Shown in pieces: positions 1 through 9,270 of a stretch of DNA of 64,000 bases. The stretch is from assembly GCA_964035575.1 (NCBI GenBank), contig OZ037852.1:744001-808000 (forward strand). The letters run 5' to 3'. The number at the start of each line of letters is the position of its first letter. The first letter of the stretch is position 1. The position numbers and the translations under genes are program-made. The notes beneath the pieces were generated by a model. It was not told where the DNA came from. It was given only the letters and a program-made list of their open reading frames with translations, and searched no databases. The stretch comes from Rhynchopus sp. YZ270_cl-10 (Eukaryota > Euglenozoa > Diplonemea > Diplonemida > Diplonemidae).

Positions 1-138
1 CGTACACGTACACGTACACGTACACGTACACGTACACGTACACGTACACGTACACGTACACGTACACGTACACGTACACGTACACGTACACGTACACGTA
101 CACGTACACGTACACGTACACGTACACGTACACGTACA
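1..138. repeat. Hexamer satellite (CGTACA)n, cut by the window edge
   Basis: About 23 perfect copies of CGTACA run from the first base. At 139 the period changes to seven (CAGTACA), so the two arrays share a junction. The inverse complement of the same hexamer forms the array at 1131-1596. No coding value. Confidence 0.97.
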
Positions 139-169
139 CAGTACACAGTACACAGTACACAGTACACAG
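139..169. repeat. Short heptamer array (CAGTACA)n
   Basis: About 4.4 copies of CAGTACA directly abut the hexamer array. The heptamer equals the hexamer unit GTACAC plus one A, so the junction looks like a slippage or conversion boundary between two related satellites. The same heptamer forms the long array at 3339-3920. Confidence 0.95.
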
Positions 170-1130
170 CACTTTCACACTGTTAATGTAGAGGAGAGGC
201 GGGAAAGTTGGACCACGTCTATCTCCGTCGAAGCACATACAAAGGGAATATTGAACTCTGATAGGCATAGTTCCACATCCACCGTTGCCGTGTCATCGCG
301 TGCGGCAGTGGCGGCCGCATCGGCGGAGTTGATGTGCTGGTTGGTCGAATGGCCTCGGGCCCATGGCATCTTTGGGGTTGCTGGTTGGTTCAGTACAGCG
401 ACCGCGGGGTCTTGTGTGTCGGAAGAGGTTTGTCTCGCGAGCCAAACAACTCGTACGAACACAAATATGCGTTCGCTTGTAGTTTTTTTTTCCTTACACG
501 TAGTGTTATTAGAAACTCGAGTAATAAAGCCAACGTTTAATCGCCTGATACCGACTATTTTCTCCTCCCCTTTAAAAATCACTTGCGCCAAAATTCAGAT
601 CTCATACACTGCTTTTGGCTGCGTTCAACGAAAATAATCTTCCCCCTTTTTCTAGTCGAGTAATCAAGATCAGTTGGCGACTGTATGAGTCGAGTTTTAG
701 GGAAATATTCATATTGGAACCGAAACTTTGGGGAACCGGTCATTTCGAAACCGGGAACTGGTCCCGGGAACCATACGGGGGGAACCGGTGCCCTGGTTCC
801 CCTGGCGCTCACCAGCACCACGTAGGATTGGGACGAAAACCTGGGGGTGGAACACTTAGTTAGTCACTGCTATTGCCATTAACCCAGGGAGCATAGCTAG
901 TGCAAAAAATTTGACTTTGGAAACCTTCCGGAAAGTCTGTCCTCTGCTTTCGGAGGACTAGGCACAAGAAAATATTGTTTGTTCCCCCAGAAAATCAGTG
1001 CACAATTCACACTCCTTGTGGGTCTTGTTGCCTTTTTTGTCAACAGTAATTTTGGTCCAGGCATGCTCTTGAAGCATGACAATTTAGTGTGTATGGGCAG
1101 GGTGTTGTTTTGTTCAAGGAGATGGGATAT
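170..1130. other. Non-coding spacer between satellite arrays
   Basis: Only short overlapping ORFs on both strands, none with recognisable protein features. At 725-835 there is a G/C-rich stretch of near-repeats built from GGAACCGG-like words. Nothing else can be supported. Confidence 0.5.
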
Positions 1131-1596
1131 GTACGTGTACGTGTACGTGTACGTGTACGTGTACGTGTACGTGTACGTGTACGTGTACGTGTACGTGTAC
1201 GTGTACGTGTACGTGTACGTGTACGTGTACGTGTACGTGTACGTGTACGTGTACGTGTACGTGTACGTGTACGTGTACGTGTACGTGTACGTGTACGTGT
1301 ACGTGTACGTGTACGTGTACGTGTACGTGTACGTGTACGTGTACGTGTACGTGTACGTGTACGTGTACGTGTACGTGTACGTGTACGTGTACGTGTACGT
1401 GTACGTGTACGTGTACGTGTACGTGTACGTGTACGTGTACGTGTACGTGTACGTGTACGTGTACGTGTACGTGTACGTGTACGTGTACGTGTACGTGTAC
1501 GTGTACGTGTACGTGTACGTGTACGTGTACGTGTACGTGTACGTGTACGTGTACGTGTACGTGTACGTGTACGTGTACGTGTACGTGTACGTGTAC
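1131..1596. repeat. Hexamer satellite (GTACGT)n, inverted relative to the first array
   Basis: About 78 uninterrupted copies of GTACGT, the reverse complement of the CGTACA array at the window start. Because the unit length is a multiple of three, it yields long spurious open frames of alternating Tyr-Thr, Val-Tyr or Arg-Thr, which are not genes. Confidence 0.97.
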
Positions 1597-2396
1597 CCCC
1601 TTCGACCCCTCGTGGGTTCACTTAACAAGCCCTAGTGGTAGTTAAACGCGATTGACATTTACATTCCTAGAGATGAAAGAACAAGACAACACTTCTGTAC
1701 CCGCGCATCAAAATTGTGGAAAACTTTGCACCCCAAACACCCTCAACAACGCCCGCAAAAAGGCGCCCCTTGTTGCTGGGAGTTGATTCTCATGTTTGAT
1801 ACACTGCACAGCAGGCATTCCTCTGAGTCCAACGCATGTTTGGCCTGTCTGCGGCGTTGTACGTAAGGTGCACGAAGACAGGGTCTGGTGGTAAATTTTG
1901 CGTAGTACTGCGACGTAGTACTGCGTGGGTCTGGGAACCTGAGTACCTGGGTACAGGATATTTGTTGTGAAAGACATCTTCCATCATGCATTGAGGAGGG
2001 TAAGACAGTGGTCGCAGTTTGTACTTGATAGCATTACAACATTTAACTTCTCCACGGGGGTCTTGGGCCGTTCACTCGGTTATACCTTGACTAGCGGCAG
2101 AGGCCTTTTAGGACTCTATAACTCCTCTATTCCCGAACGGAGGCACACTTTGTGTGTTACTACGACCTGGCAACTTCCAGCAGTAGGTTAAGTAATGCTT
2201 TCTATCTCCTCAGTGCATGAATGCCCCACGTGACTGGACACTTTTGTGTTTGTCAAGTGGACTGTCTGGTCACTTTTCAGTGACTGGCGGGTTGGCTGTG
2301 GTTCAACAAGTTTGTAGCTACCACCATGCACACCCCGTCCCCCCACCCTAGTCCAGACACCCTGGGAAAAACTTTTTTTCCAAAAAAATTGGGGTG

Positions 2397-2450
2397 AGTT
2401 TGGGGGCGTATGGGGGCGTATGGGGGCCGTATGGGGGCGTTTGGGGGTAT
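2397..2450. repeat. Imperfect G-rich tandem repeat
   Basis: Four to five copies of a 10-11-base unit close to GGGGGCGTAT. Low-complexity, non-coding. Confidence 0.75.
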
Positions 2451-2574
2451 GTTGATTTCCCGGAATCAGGTGGAAAAAAGAAAATGAAATTGAAAAAAAT
2501 GCAGCCAGAACAGGGCTATTTCTAAATATGGGGTCCGGGGGGCCCAAAATCCAATCCGGGACACAATTTTTTTG

Positions 2575-3336
2575 GCAGATTTATTTTGTGCCAAAAACGT
2601 CCTTATTTGCATTTTTGGGATTCACCCGCGCAGTGGTGGGGTCAATCTCGAAAATTGGACAATTTTTTGACCACTTAAATTTTTTGAAAATATGAGCCCG
2701 GTCACTAATACGTGGAGCCCATTTTCGGCCAAAAAATGCTGCTCAAAAAAATTTTACCCTGAAAATTTTTCAGCCCCAAAACATACCGCGATTGGCATTT
2801 CCGGAATCTGTCCGCGCTGTGGTGGGGTCAATTTGCCGAAATGGCCAAGTTCTTGGTTTTGGTCAAAATGAATGTAAGGGTAGGCACAATTTTTTTTTTG
2901 TTTAATGCTCGGTCGGGTCCCAAAAAGTTCCGCGCGCGCGCGCAGAAAAAAATGCACCGTTTTTTCCGGGTGTCGGTGGGCTGTAATTGGGCGTAATTGG
3001 GTGAAATTGGGCAAAAATGCCGTTTTTTGCCGTTTTTTGCACTTTTGACTTGCTTTTCGGTCCCCACCCCCAAATTTTCCCACTTCTGTGCTGTTTCCCT
3101 ACAAATCAATATAAAATCGAAAACGGCGATGAAAAAGATGCCTTGGTGAGTGGTCACAAATGCTGCACATAATGCGAGAATGGAGGACACATGTACCGTT
3201 TCCCCCATTTGACCTGCAATAAATAGCGTAAACCCGCTGCTTTTAAACAGCGGCATTTGCACTTTCGGAATCCGTCCGTCCAGTGGTGGGGTCAATTTGA
3301 CGAAATGGACAAGTTCTCGTTTTTGGTCAATTTCCG
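2575..3336 (+). repeat. Cluster of dispersed GTGGTGGGGTCAATTT repeats
   Basis: Three diverged units lie here. 2597-2760 matches the 264-bp unit that is tandemly triplicated at 61941-62730. 2784-2870 and 3255-3336 have the form GCATTTCCGGAATCCGTCC, then a GTGGTGGGGTCAATTT core, then a segment like GAAATGGACAAGTTC. Further copies lie near 4808-4890, 5388-5460, 53138-53280 (reverse) and 63165-63260. The repeat seems to be an old dispersed element. No protein or clean terminal repeats are visible, so its class is unknown. Confidence 0.7.
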
Positions 3337-3338
3337 CA

Positions 3339-3920
3339 CAGTACACAGTACACAGTACACAGTACACAGTACACAGTACACAGTACACAGTACACAGTAC
3401 ACAGTACACAGTACACAGTACACAGTACACAGTACACAGTACACAGTACACAGTACACAGTACACAGTACACAGTACACAGTACACAGTACACAGTACAC
3501 AGTACACAGTACACAGTACACAGTACACAGTACACAGTACACAGTACACAGTACACAGTACACAGTACACAGTACACAGTACACAGTACACAGTACACAG
3601 TACACAGTACACAGTACACAGTACACAGTACACAGTACACAGTACACAGTACACAGTACACAGTACACAGTACACAGTACACAGTACACAGTACACAGTA
3701 CACAGTACACAGTACACAGTACACAGTACACAGTACACAGTACACAGTACACAGTACACAGTACACAGTACACAGTACACAGTACACAGTACACAGTACA
3801 CAGTACACAGTACACAGTACACAGTACACAGTACACAGTACACAGTACACAGTACACAGTACACAGTACACAGTACACAGTACACAGTACACAGTACACA
3901 GTACACAGTACACAGTACAC
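3339..3920. repeat. Heptamer satellite (CAGTACA)n
   Basis: About 83 near-perfect copies of CAGTACA begin directly at the end of a GTGGTGGGGTC-type repeat. Long open frames of period seven residues on both strands are artefacts of the array. Confidence 0.97.
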
Positions 3921-4483
3921 AAACAACCTGATTGCCAAAGCCAACTTCCGAAAACCATTACCTGTACCGATACACAAACTCCACGGTAAAAAATAGTATG
4001 AAAAAGTGTTATTATTGGGGTAAACGCCAGGTGGTCTGAAGAGTGGTCTGACCATATTCTCCAGGTAAAACAAATACCCAAATAATGCATTGGCGAAGGA
4101 ATTTTGTACTTTTGACTATCACAGATCACATGTGTTTTTACCGGTTTTCTATGTACTGGTTTTGCTGGGAAGCATGCCACCAGTGTTACAATTTTCCAAG
4201 GTAAAAAATGACCTATGTACGTACGTATGTGAGGAAGAAGGCTGAGTGGGCATGTAGTGCCACAAAATATCTGGAAGGCATGCAGTCCCCTGTCCGGTTA
4301 CCAAAACCCGCCCGTCATAGGCGTTCCCACTTTTCGGTGCCACACCCGAAAAGCGGGTGTCGTCACACCCTCTAGTTGAGTATCCCGTTTGACCCGCTCA
4401 GAGGCTGGACCCCACCGTGTGAGCAAGCAAAACAGGTCACCCCCTGGTAAGCCCCCCTCAAAAACACCTGAGTTGTACTAGTG

Positions 4484-4632
4484 GTGTGACTGGGTGTAAT
4501 TGGTTGTAATTGGGTGTAATTGGGCTGTAATTGGGCGTAATTGGGCGTAATTGGGCAAAATTGGGCTGTACTTGGGTATAATTGGGTATAATTGACCCCA
4601 AGTGGGTCCAGATGGGCTGTGTTGGGTCCGGT
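4484..4632. repeat. Degenerate ATTGGG(C/T)GTA tandem array
   Basis: Roughly a dozen imperfect 9-11-base units of the form TGTAATTGGG follow one another. The same unit occurs a few times at 2985-3018. Non-coding. Confidence 0.75.
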
Positions 4633-4807
4633 TGGGTGGGTGAAAAAACGGTACAAAAAACACACAAAGAAAAAAAAACACACACAGAGACACAGCAAAA
4701 ATAAAACATCGAAGCCAGGCTGTTTTCTAGTTCTGGAAATTTTCCGGAAAATTCCGACATCCGGAAGCAATTTTTTTCCTTGAAAAAACAGTGGGTTTTC
4801 AGCCCAA

Positions 4808-5460
4808 ACATGCCGCGATAGGCATTTCCAGAATCCGCTCGTTCTGTGGTGGGGGATATACAGAAAAACCGGCAAAATTTTAGTGGCATTAATTTCCACA
4901 AAATATGAACCCATCCTCATAAACAAGGGTCTTTCAGGTCGGAAAATCCAAATTCGGATAAAATTGTGGCGTTCCTGACTGGGAACAGGTAGCGCCGCAG
5001 GCGCACGGTACCCAACTTTTGTCTTTTTCTTTTCCCCTTTTCCCTGCTTTCTTTTGATGCGCGAGCCGATTGCTCTCCACGGTGGGGTCACATGATAGAA
5101 TTATATCATGTGACCCACTCGTATATGGAGGATTCTGTGTTTGAAGATATTTGGTTGATTTTTCCCGTGGAGGAAGACGGGAGGGAAAGTCAAGATAACC
5201 TGTTGACGTAAGGCAATGTTTTTTTTTCTTCCATGTTTTTTTTTTTTGGAATCTCAAAATTTTCCGCGCGCGCGAGCATTAAACAAAAAAAAAAGTGTGC
5301 CTACCCTAAGGTAAAGGGGCCAAGGTAAATCCCACAACCCAGATTTTCTCCCCCAGATGCTGAAACATGAAAATGCGCGAAAACACCTGCATTTGCATTT
5401 CCAGAACCCGTCCGTTCTGTGGTGGGGTCAATTTGCGTTCTTGGTTTTTGTTAAAATGAG
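4808..5460 (+). repeat. More dispersed GTGGTGGGG repeats and a GCGCCGCAGGCGCACGGTAC motif
   Basis: Copies of the dispersed repeat lie at 4808-4890 (GTGGTGGGGGATATA variant) and 5388-5460. A separate 20-base motif at 4990-5009, GCGCCGCAGGCGCACGGTAC, recurs near 26884-26903. No gene is visible in this stretch. Confidence 0.6.
5081..5118. other. Inverted repeat / hairpin
   Basis: GTCACATGATA and TATCATGTGAC pair perfectly around the 6-base loop GAATTA. The stem extends to about 15 pairs if one bulged G is allowed. Isolated in spacer DNA, role unknown. Confidence 0.7.
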
Positions 5461-5887
5461 TACGGTGCCAGTGTGATGCTAGTGTAGAGAACAAGTTTTC
5501 TAAGAAACCCCCTCATAGCGCCTCCGGCATGCGGCCTGGTGCGCCCTCTAGGATTTTTCAGAATACACCAAAACCCCCGTTATTTGCACAATCTGGAAGA
5601 AAACTTTTCAACACAAAAAAAATCGGCAACTTTCTTCAAGCAGAAAGCCCATCCCCCCTCTCTGTAAGTACTGTAGTACGTGCAATTGTTTTGGCAGCCC
5701 TGTATATAAGCCCCGTGCAAATTTTTTGGCAACTTTCATTTTCCAAAAATCAGGGACAGGGACAGGTTTTTAGAAATAGCCCTGAGCCAGAAGGTGCAAA
5801 AAAAAAAAAAAAAAAACGGAAATCTAATCCAAAAAGAAAAGAGAAGAGGAGAGTCTTTTCATACTTTCCGGCACCATTGCCTTCAGC

Positions 5888-6062
5888 TCATCTGCGGTTG
5901 GTTGTGGAGACATGCAGTCTGGCCAGTTCACCTCTGAATTGCGCCCTGAGGCTTGCCATGTCCTCAGCGTAGACCGTAGCAGTGGTGATTGTGGTTGAGG
6001 CTGCGCCAGCTCTGATCTGCTGTACGACCGCCGACACTGCCTCCAAGAACAATGGAATTGTG
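5888..6062 (-). other. Possible coding remnant downstream of ankyrin gene 1
   Basis: The minus strand shows a GC-rich open stretch of about 55 codons with alternating Ala/Val/Arg-rich helices (for example SLRAQFRGELARLHV), unlike the surrounding AT-rich spacer. It has no convincing start or family signature. It could be an exon fragment or a chance open frame; the evidence is weak. Confidence 0.2.
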
Positions 6063-7430
6063 CTAACCCTCAATGTCTGCCCCTGCATCAATGAGCACCT
6101 GCACCATGTCTACCTGTATTCTTTCTACAGCAACCTGTACCGCAGTACGGTTCCTGCTGCCTTGCTGATCCAGGTCCACCTCCGGCAAACAAACAAGATA
6201 GCGCACAGTATCGGTGTGTCCAAAATACGCTGCAAGGATAAGACACGTGTCTCTGTCGGCGTCTGTGGCACGCACATCCGCACCTGCTTTGACCAACATC
6301 TTCACAGTTGTGAGTTCTCCAAAAATGCTAGCATAGTGCAGAGGCGAGCATCCTCTATCATTCTTTGTCTCAATGTCTGCCCCTGCATCGATGAGCACCT
6401 GCACCACGTCTGCATGTTTTTGATGCACAGCAAAGTGCAACGCAGTGTTGTTGTCGCTGCTCTGTTGGTGATTCAGGTCCACCTCCGGCAAGCTCACAAG
6501 ATAGCGCACAGCATCGGTGTGTCCATTATACGCTGCAAAGGTAAGACATGTGTCTCTTCTGTCGTCTGTGGCACGCACATCCGCACCTGCTTTGACCAAC
6601 TTCCTCATAATTGTGAGTTCTCCTAAAAAGCTAGCCAAGTGCAAAGTCGAGCGTCCTCTATCATTCTTTGTCTCAATGTCTGCCCCTGCATCGATGAGCA
6701 CCTGCACCACGTCTGCATGTTTTCTCTTCACAGCAACCTGCAACGCAGTGCGGTTCTTTCTGCCTCGGTGATTCAGGTCCACCTCCGGCAAACCCACAAG
6801 ATAGCGCACAGTACCGGTGTGTCCATCATAAGCTGCAAGGATAAGACACGTGTCTCTTGTGGCGTCTGTGGCACGCACATCCGCACCTGCTTTGACCAAC
6901 ATCTTCACAGTTGTGAGTTCTCCTGAACGGCTAGCCAAGAGTAAAGGCGAACGCCCTTTCTTGTTCTTTGTCTCAATGTCTGCCCCTGCACCGATGAATA
7001 CCTGACACACTGCAGGGTCCTCCCACATGGCTGGACATAGGTGCGACGTCCGACCTGCACTGTCCTTGGAGTCGTGTGGGACAAACGCAACGTTGCTGCA
7101 GACTGACTTCCAATGCTGCAAGAGGACCTCCGTGCACGCAGTGTGGTCTGCGTGGACACACTCACTCAGCAGAATCCCGAAGCCCATCTGCGTTGTCTCG
7201 ACATACGGAAGAAGCAGTGTGAGGCATTCATTGTGGTTCCCTCTGCATGCCTCGTGCACAGCTTCGAAGGCGACCGTTTCCGTTTTGCTGCCTGGGGAGA
7301 GCTTCTCGAGTGCTGCCCGCACGGCAGCGGTGTTGCCGTTCCTGACAGCCTCCAGCAGGTCCTTGTCAGAAAGCTTTCTTCTTTTTGGTGGGTTCTGGTT
7401 TAGTGTGCTGTCTGCGTGTCGCTTCGACAT
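6063..7430 (-). CDS. Ankyrin-repeat protein 1 (455 aa), shortest of three paralogues
   Basis: Ankyrin repeats are protein-binding scaffolds; no enzymatic domain is visible. The ATG at 7430 (MSKRHADS...) is chosen because it matches the starts of both paralogues, and the frame upstream of it is not conserved. Residues 1-135 form a conserved head, starting with a basic motif PPKRRKLSDK that resembles a monopartite nuclear localisation signal and is not kept in the paralogues. Ankyrin units with the usual T.L..A...GH...V..L signature follow, arranged as a 100-residue (300-bp) super-repeat of three ankyrin repeats, present about three times. A CCTCACAG acceptor-like site lies just upstream of the start in a spacer conserved among the three genes. 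The C-terminus ends abruptly in a repeat (AGADIEG). The partner is unknown. Confidence 0.9.
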   Translation of the reverse strand: MSKRHADSTLNQNPPKRRKLSDKDLLEAVRNGNTAAVRAALEKLSPGSKTETVAFEAVHEACRGNHNECLTLLLPYVETTQMGFGILLSECVHADHTACTEVLLQHWKSVCSNVAFVPHDSKDSAGRTSHLCPAMWEDPAVCQVFIGAGADIETKNKKGRSPLLLASRSGELTTVKMLVKAGADVRATDATRDTCLILAAYDGHTGTVRYLVGLPEVDLNHRGRKNRTALQVAVKRKHADVVQVLIDAGADIETKNDRGRSTLHLASFLGELTIMRKLVKAGADVRATDDRRDTCLTFAAYNGHTDAVRYLVSLPEVDLNHQQSSDNNTALHFAVHQKHADVVQVLIDAGADIETKNDRGCSPLHYASIFGELTTVKMLVKAGADVRATDADRDTCLILAAYFGHTDTVRYLVCLPEVDLDQQGSRNRTAVQVAVERIQVDMVQVLIDAGADIEG

Positions 7431-7500
7431 GGTGTTGTGTGTATTGCTGTGAGGTTGATGATGCTTTGTGTTATATGCGAGGTTGCGGGGGTAAAAGGGC
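7431..7500 (-). promoter_or_regulatory. Conserved 5' flank of ankyrin gene 1
   Basis: About 65 bases upstream of the ATG are nearly identical at 11236-11305 and 13437-13505. Read on the minus strand they contain CATATAACAC, then CCTCACAG, then CAATACACACAACACC before the ATG. The CAG is a plausible splice acceptor, cis or trans. Promoter function is an inference from conservation only. Confidence 0.5.
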
Positions 7501-7843
7501 TCTGAATTGACCCCTGAACGGCCTGCTCCTTTGTACCGGTACATTGCCGGCATTGCAGCGCACGTAGAAGGTGTACTTCGTTGGGTTCGCTGGCGTCTTC
7601 ACAATCAGGTTTCGCAGCAGAAACTGTGCCCTCCCTTTAGTGACGTTGGTGTTGGTGCCATGCAGCAGCAGAGAGAACGACGGAGGCGTATCGTGCCGTG
7701 CCTTGAGTCCTACCCCTTCCCCACCACTCCATCCCATGAGCAAACATAATAGTGGTGCGGAAGGCCCGTTGCCCACACCCCGAACACATCTTCGGCTCGC
7801 GTGGTGGCAGGGTCTCCCCACAGCAGATTGAGTAGACTGGCAT
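7501..7843 (-). pseudogene. Possible broken small gene with a Cys-rich N-terminus
   Basis: A minus-strand ATG at 7843 opens a frame with CCGE and CSGCGQ, a CxxC-style zinc-ribbon look, which ends near 7637. A second, overlapping frame over 7820-7500 reads well in its lower half (for example NLIVKTPANPTKYTFYVR). Together they look like a small coding sequence that is split by a frameshift or an unseen splice. No family is recognised, and chance open frames remain possible. Confidence 0.3.
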
Positions 7844-8029
7844 TGTAAAGGGTGGCCTACAACTATGTCCGCATTAAAAGAAAATGGGAGGAGGTTCTTG
7901 TGTTGTCTGGAGGGTGGGTGGTGTGTAAATAGTTCAGGGGTACAAACAATAGTGGTTGCGGAATGGAGGATTCGATATAGTATTTTATTGCCCTGGTGAA
8001 AATTTTTTGCACTCTATTATGTACCCTCC

Positions 8030-8100
8030 ACCCCCACTTTATACAACTCTACTCACTTTATGGTCACTCCATAAAGTGATTTTTTCACTCCATAAAGTAA
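8030..8100. other. Small inverted repeats around CACTTTATGG
   Basis: CACTTTATGG is followed five bases later by CCATAAAGTG, and a further CCATAAAGT lies about 15 bases beyond. A simple hairpin of 10 pairs. It lies upstream of the recombinase fragment and may belong to the same element. Confidence 0.5.
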
Positions 8101-8280
8101 CCCATTTCCAGCTATTGTGCCCCATAGAAAGGGACTCTGCAAAAAAAAATTTTCGCCTATATAGGGCTAATTTCGACGATTTGAGGCCATTAAAACCAGA
8201 ATTTGACACTTTTGAGCCTCTGTGGGGGTCTAAAACGCGGTTTTGAGTTTCCAAAAAAATCTTCCCAACATGCAATACTG

Positions 8281-8351
8281 TTGTGCAAATAATTTCACTC
8301 GAGAATCGGTGAGGGACACGAACCGATTCGAGAGTGAAATTATTTGCACAA
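8281..8351. other. Long hairpin, 30-nt arms, 11-nt loop
   Basis: Arm 8281-8310 (TTGTGCAAATAATTTCACTC...) pairs with 8322-8351 with only a three-base mismatch in the middle. The loop is 8311-8321. It lies about 190 bases upstream of the tyrosine-recombinase fragment on the same strand, so it may be an end or recombination site of that element. That link is inference. Confidence 0.75.
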
Positions 8352-8537
8352 TTTGGAGTTGATAAGGTAGTTTTATTCCCTGTAATAAAATTTTTGAGCA
8401 CTCTTCAAATTTGGAGTTACTATAGTGGTTTGTGGGTGTATTTTACTTGAGGCTTGATTTCCCCTATCTCGACCCAATAAAATACACCATCTCTCCCATT
8501 CCCCAGAGAAAATACACTTTACACTAGAACACAAAAA

Positions 8538-9066
8538 ATGTCCCAGACAAAAAAGAGAGCCCCAAAGAGGAAGGCCGAGCCCGAGACTGATTCATCGGAG
8601 TCTGAAACTGACACAGATGAGGAATCCGAGGAGGAAGCCAAGGGAGCCAAAAAAACCACGAGACGACCTGCTACCAACAAAAAGCGGCGAATCCTACAAG
8701 AAGGCGTACGATGCTTTTGTCAAACAGATGAAGCTTGGACGCCGCAAGCCCACCGAGACCGATGTTCTGCGCTACGTGCAACACCTCAGCGAGGTGAAGA
8801 AACAGAAGGTGAAGACCCTTTGGACTAAGTCCTCAATGGTCAAGGCTGTGGCCAAAATTTTCGAACCTGACTGACTGGCCAAAAGTGACCTTGTACCTGA
8901 AGAGGCTGGAGGAAACCAGTGCCCCACCAAAAAAAGCCAAAACGTTTGACACCGACCAAATTAACGAGCTGATCGCAATGTCTGCACCGGAGGGCATCCT
9001 CCCGGAAAAATTTGCTTTGAATGTTGCGTTCTTTCTTGTTGGGTTCTACGGTGGTCTAAGGCAGTG
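8538..9066 (+). mobile_element. Tyrosine-recombinase fragment, Crypton-like
   Basis: This is the only clearly plus-strand coding trace among minus-strand genes. It starts with a basic and acidic tail (KKRAPKRKAEPETDSS and an E/D run). Next comes a helical N-terminal recombinase-like part (SYKKAYDAFVKQMKLGRRKP) and then a core start (LPEKFALNVAFFLVGFYGGLR), whose GLR matches the first catalytic arginine region of tyrosine recombinases. The rest of the catalytic domain is missing, and the frame is not intact, so this is a dead 5' fragment. The tail and short N-domain resemble Crypton DNA transposons; another tyrosine-recombinase element is possible. Confidence 0.55.
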
Positions 9067-9270
9067 AAATAATGACCTATTATTTGTTGTTAATAAATAG
9101 CTAATGCCCACACCATTATGTCACACCATCCCATCGGAATAATGTGTTGTCGACCGTAAAGGTGGTCGAAGATTCTCTCCTTAGAAAAACTCAGTGTACA
9201 TTCATAAAAACAATTCCAACGAAGCTGCACACAAGAATGGTGCAACTTAAGGAGAATGTCCCGCATTGTT

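Noticed and set aside
897-1635. Long open frames of Tyr-Thr, Arg-Thr or Val-Tyr repeats
   Set aside because: They are translations of the perfect hexamer array at 1131-1596; all frames are open because the unit has no stop.
3339-3920. CRISPR-like regular repeats
   Set aside because: The unit is seven bases with no spacers; it is a plain satellite. No Cas-like gene, and the genome is eukaryotic.
2828-4180. 450-codon open frame with a VYCVLCT repeat
   Set aside because: It is the heptamer satellite read on the minus strand; the repeat period, not selection, keeps it open.
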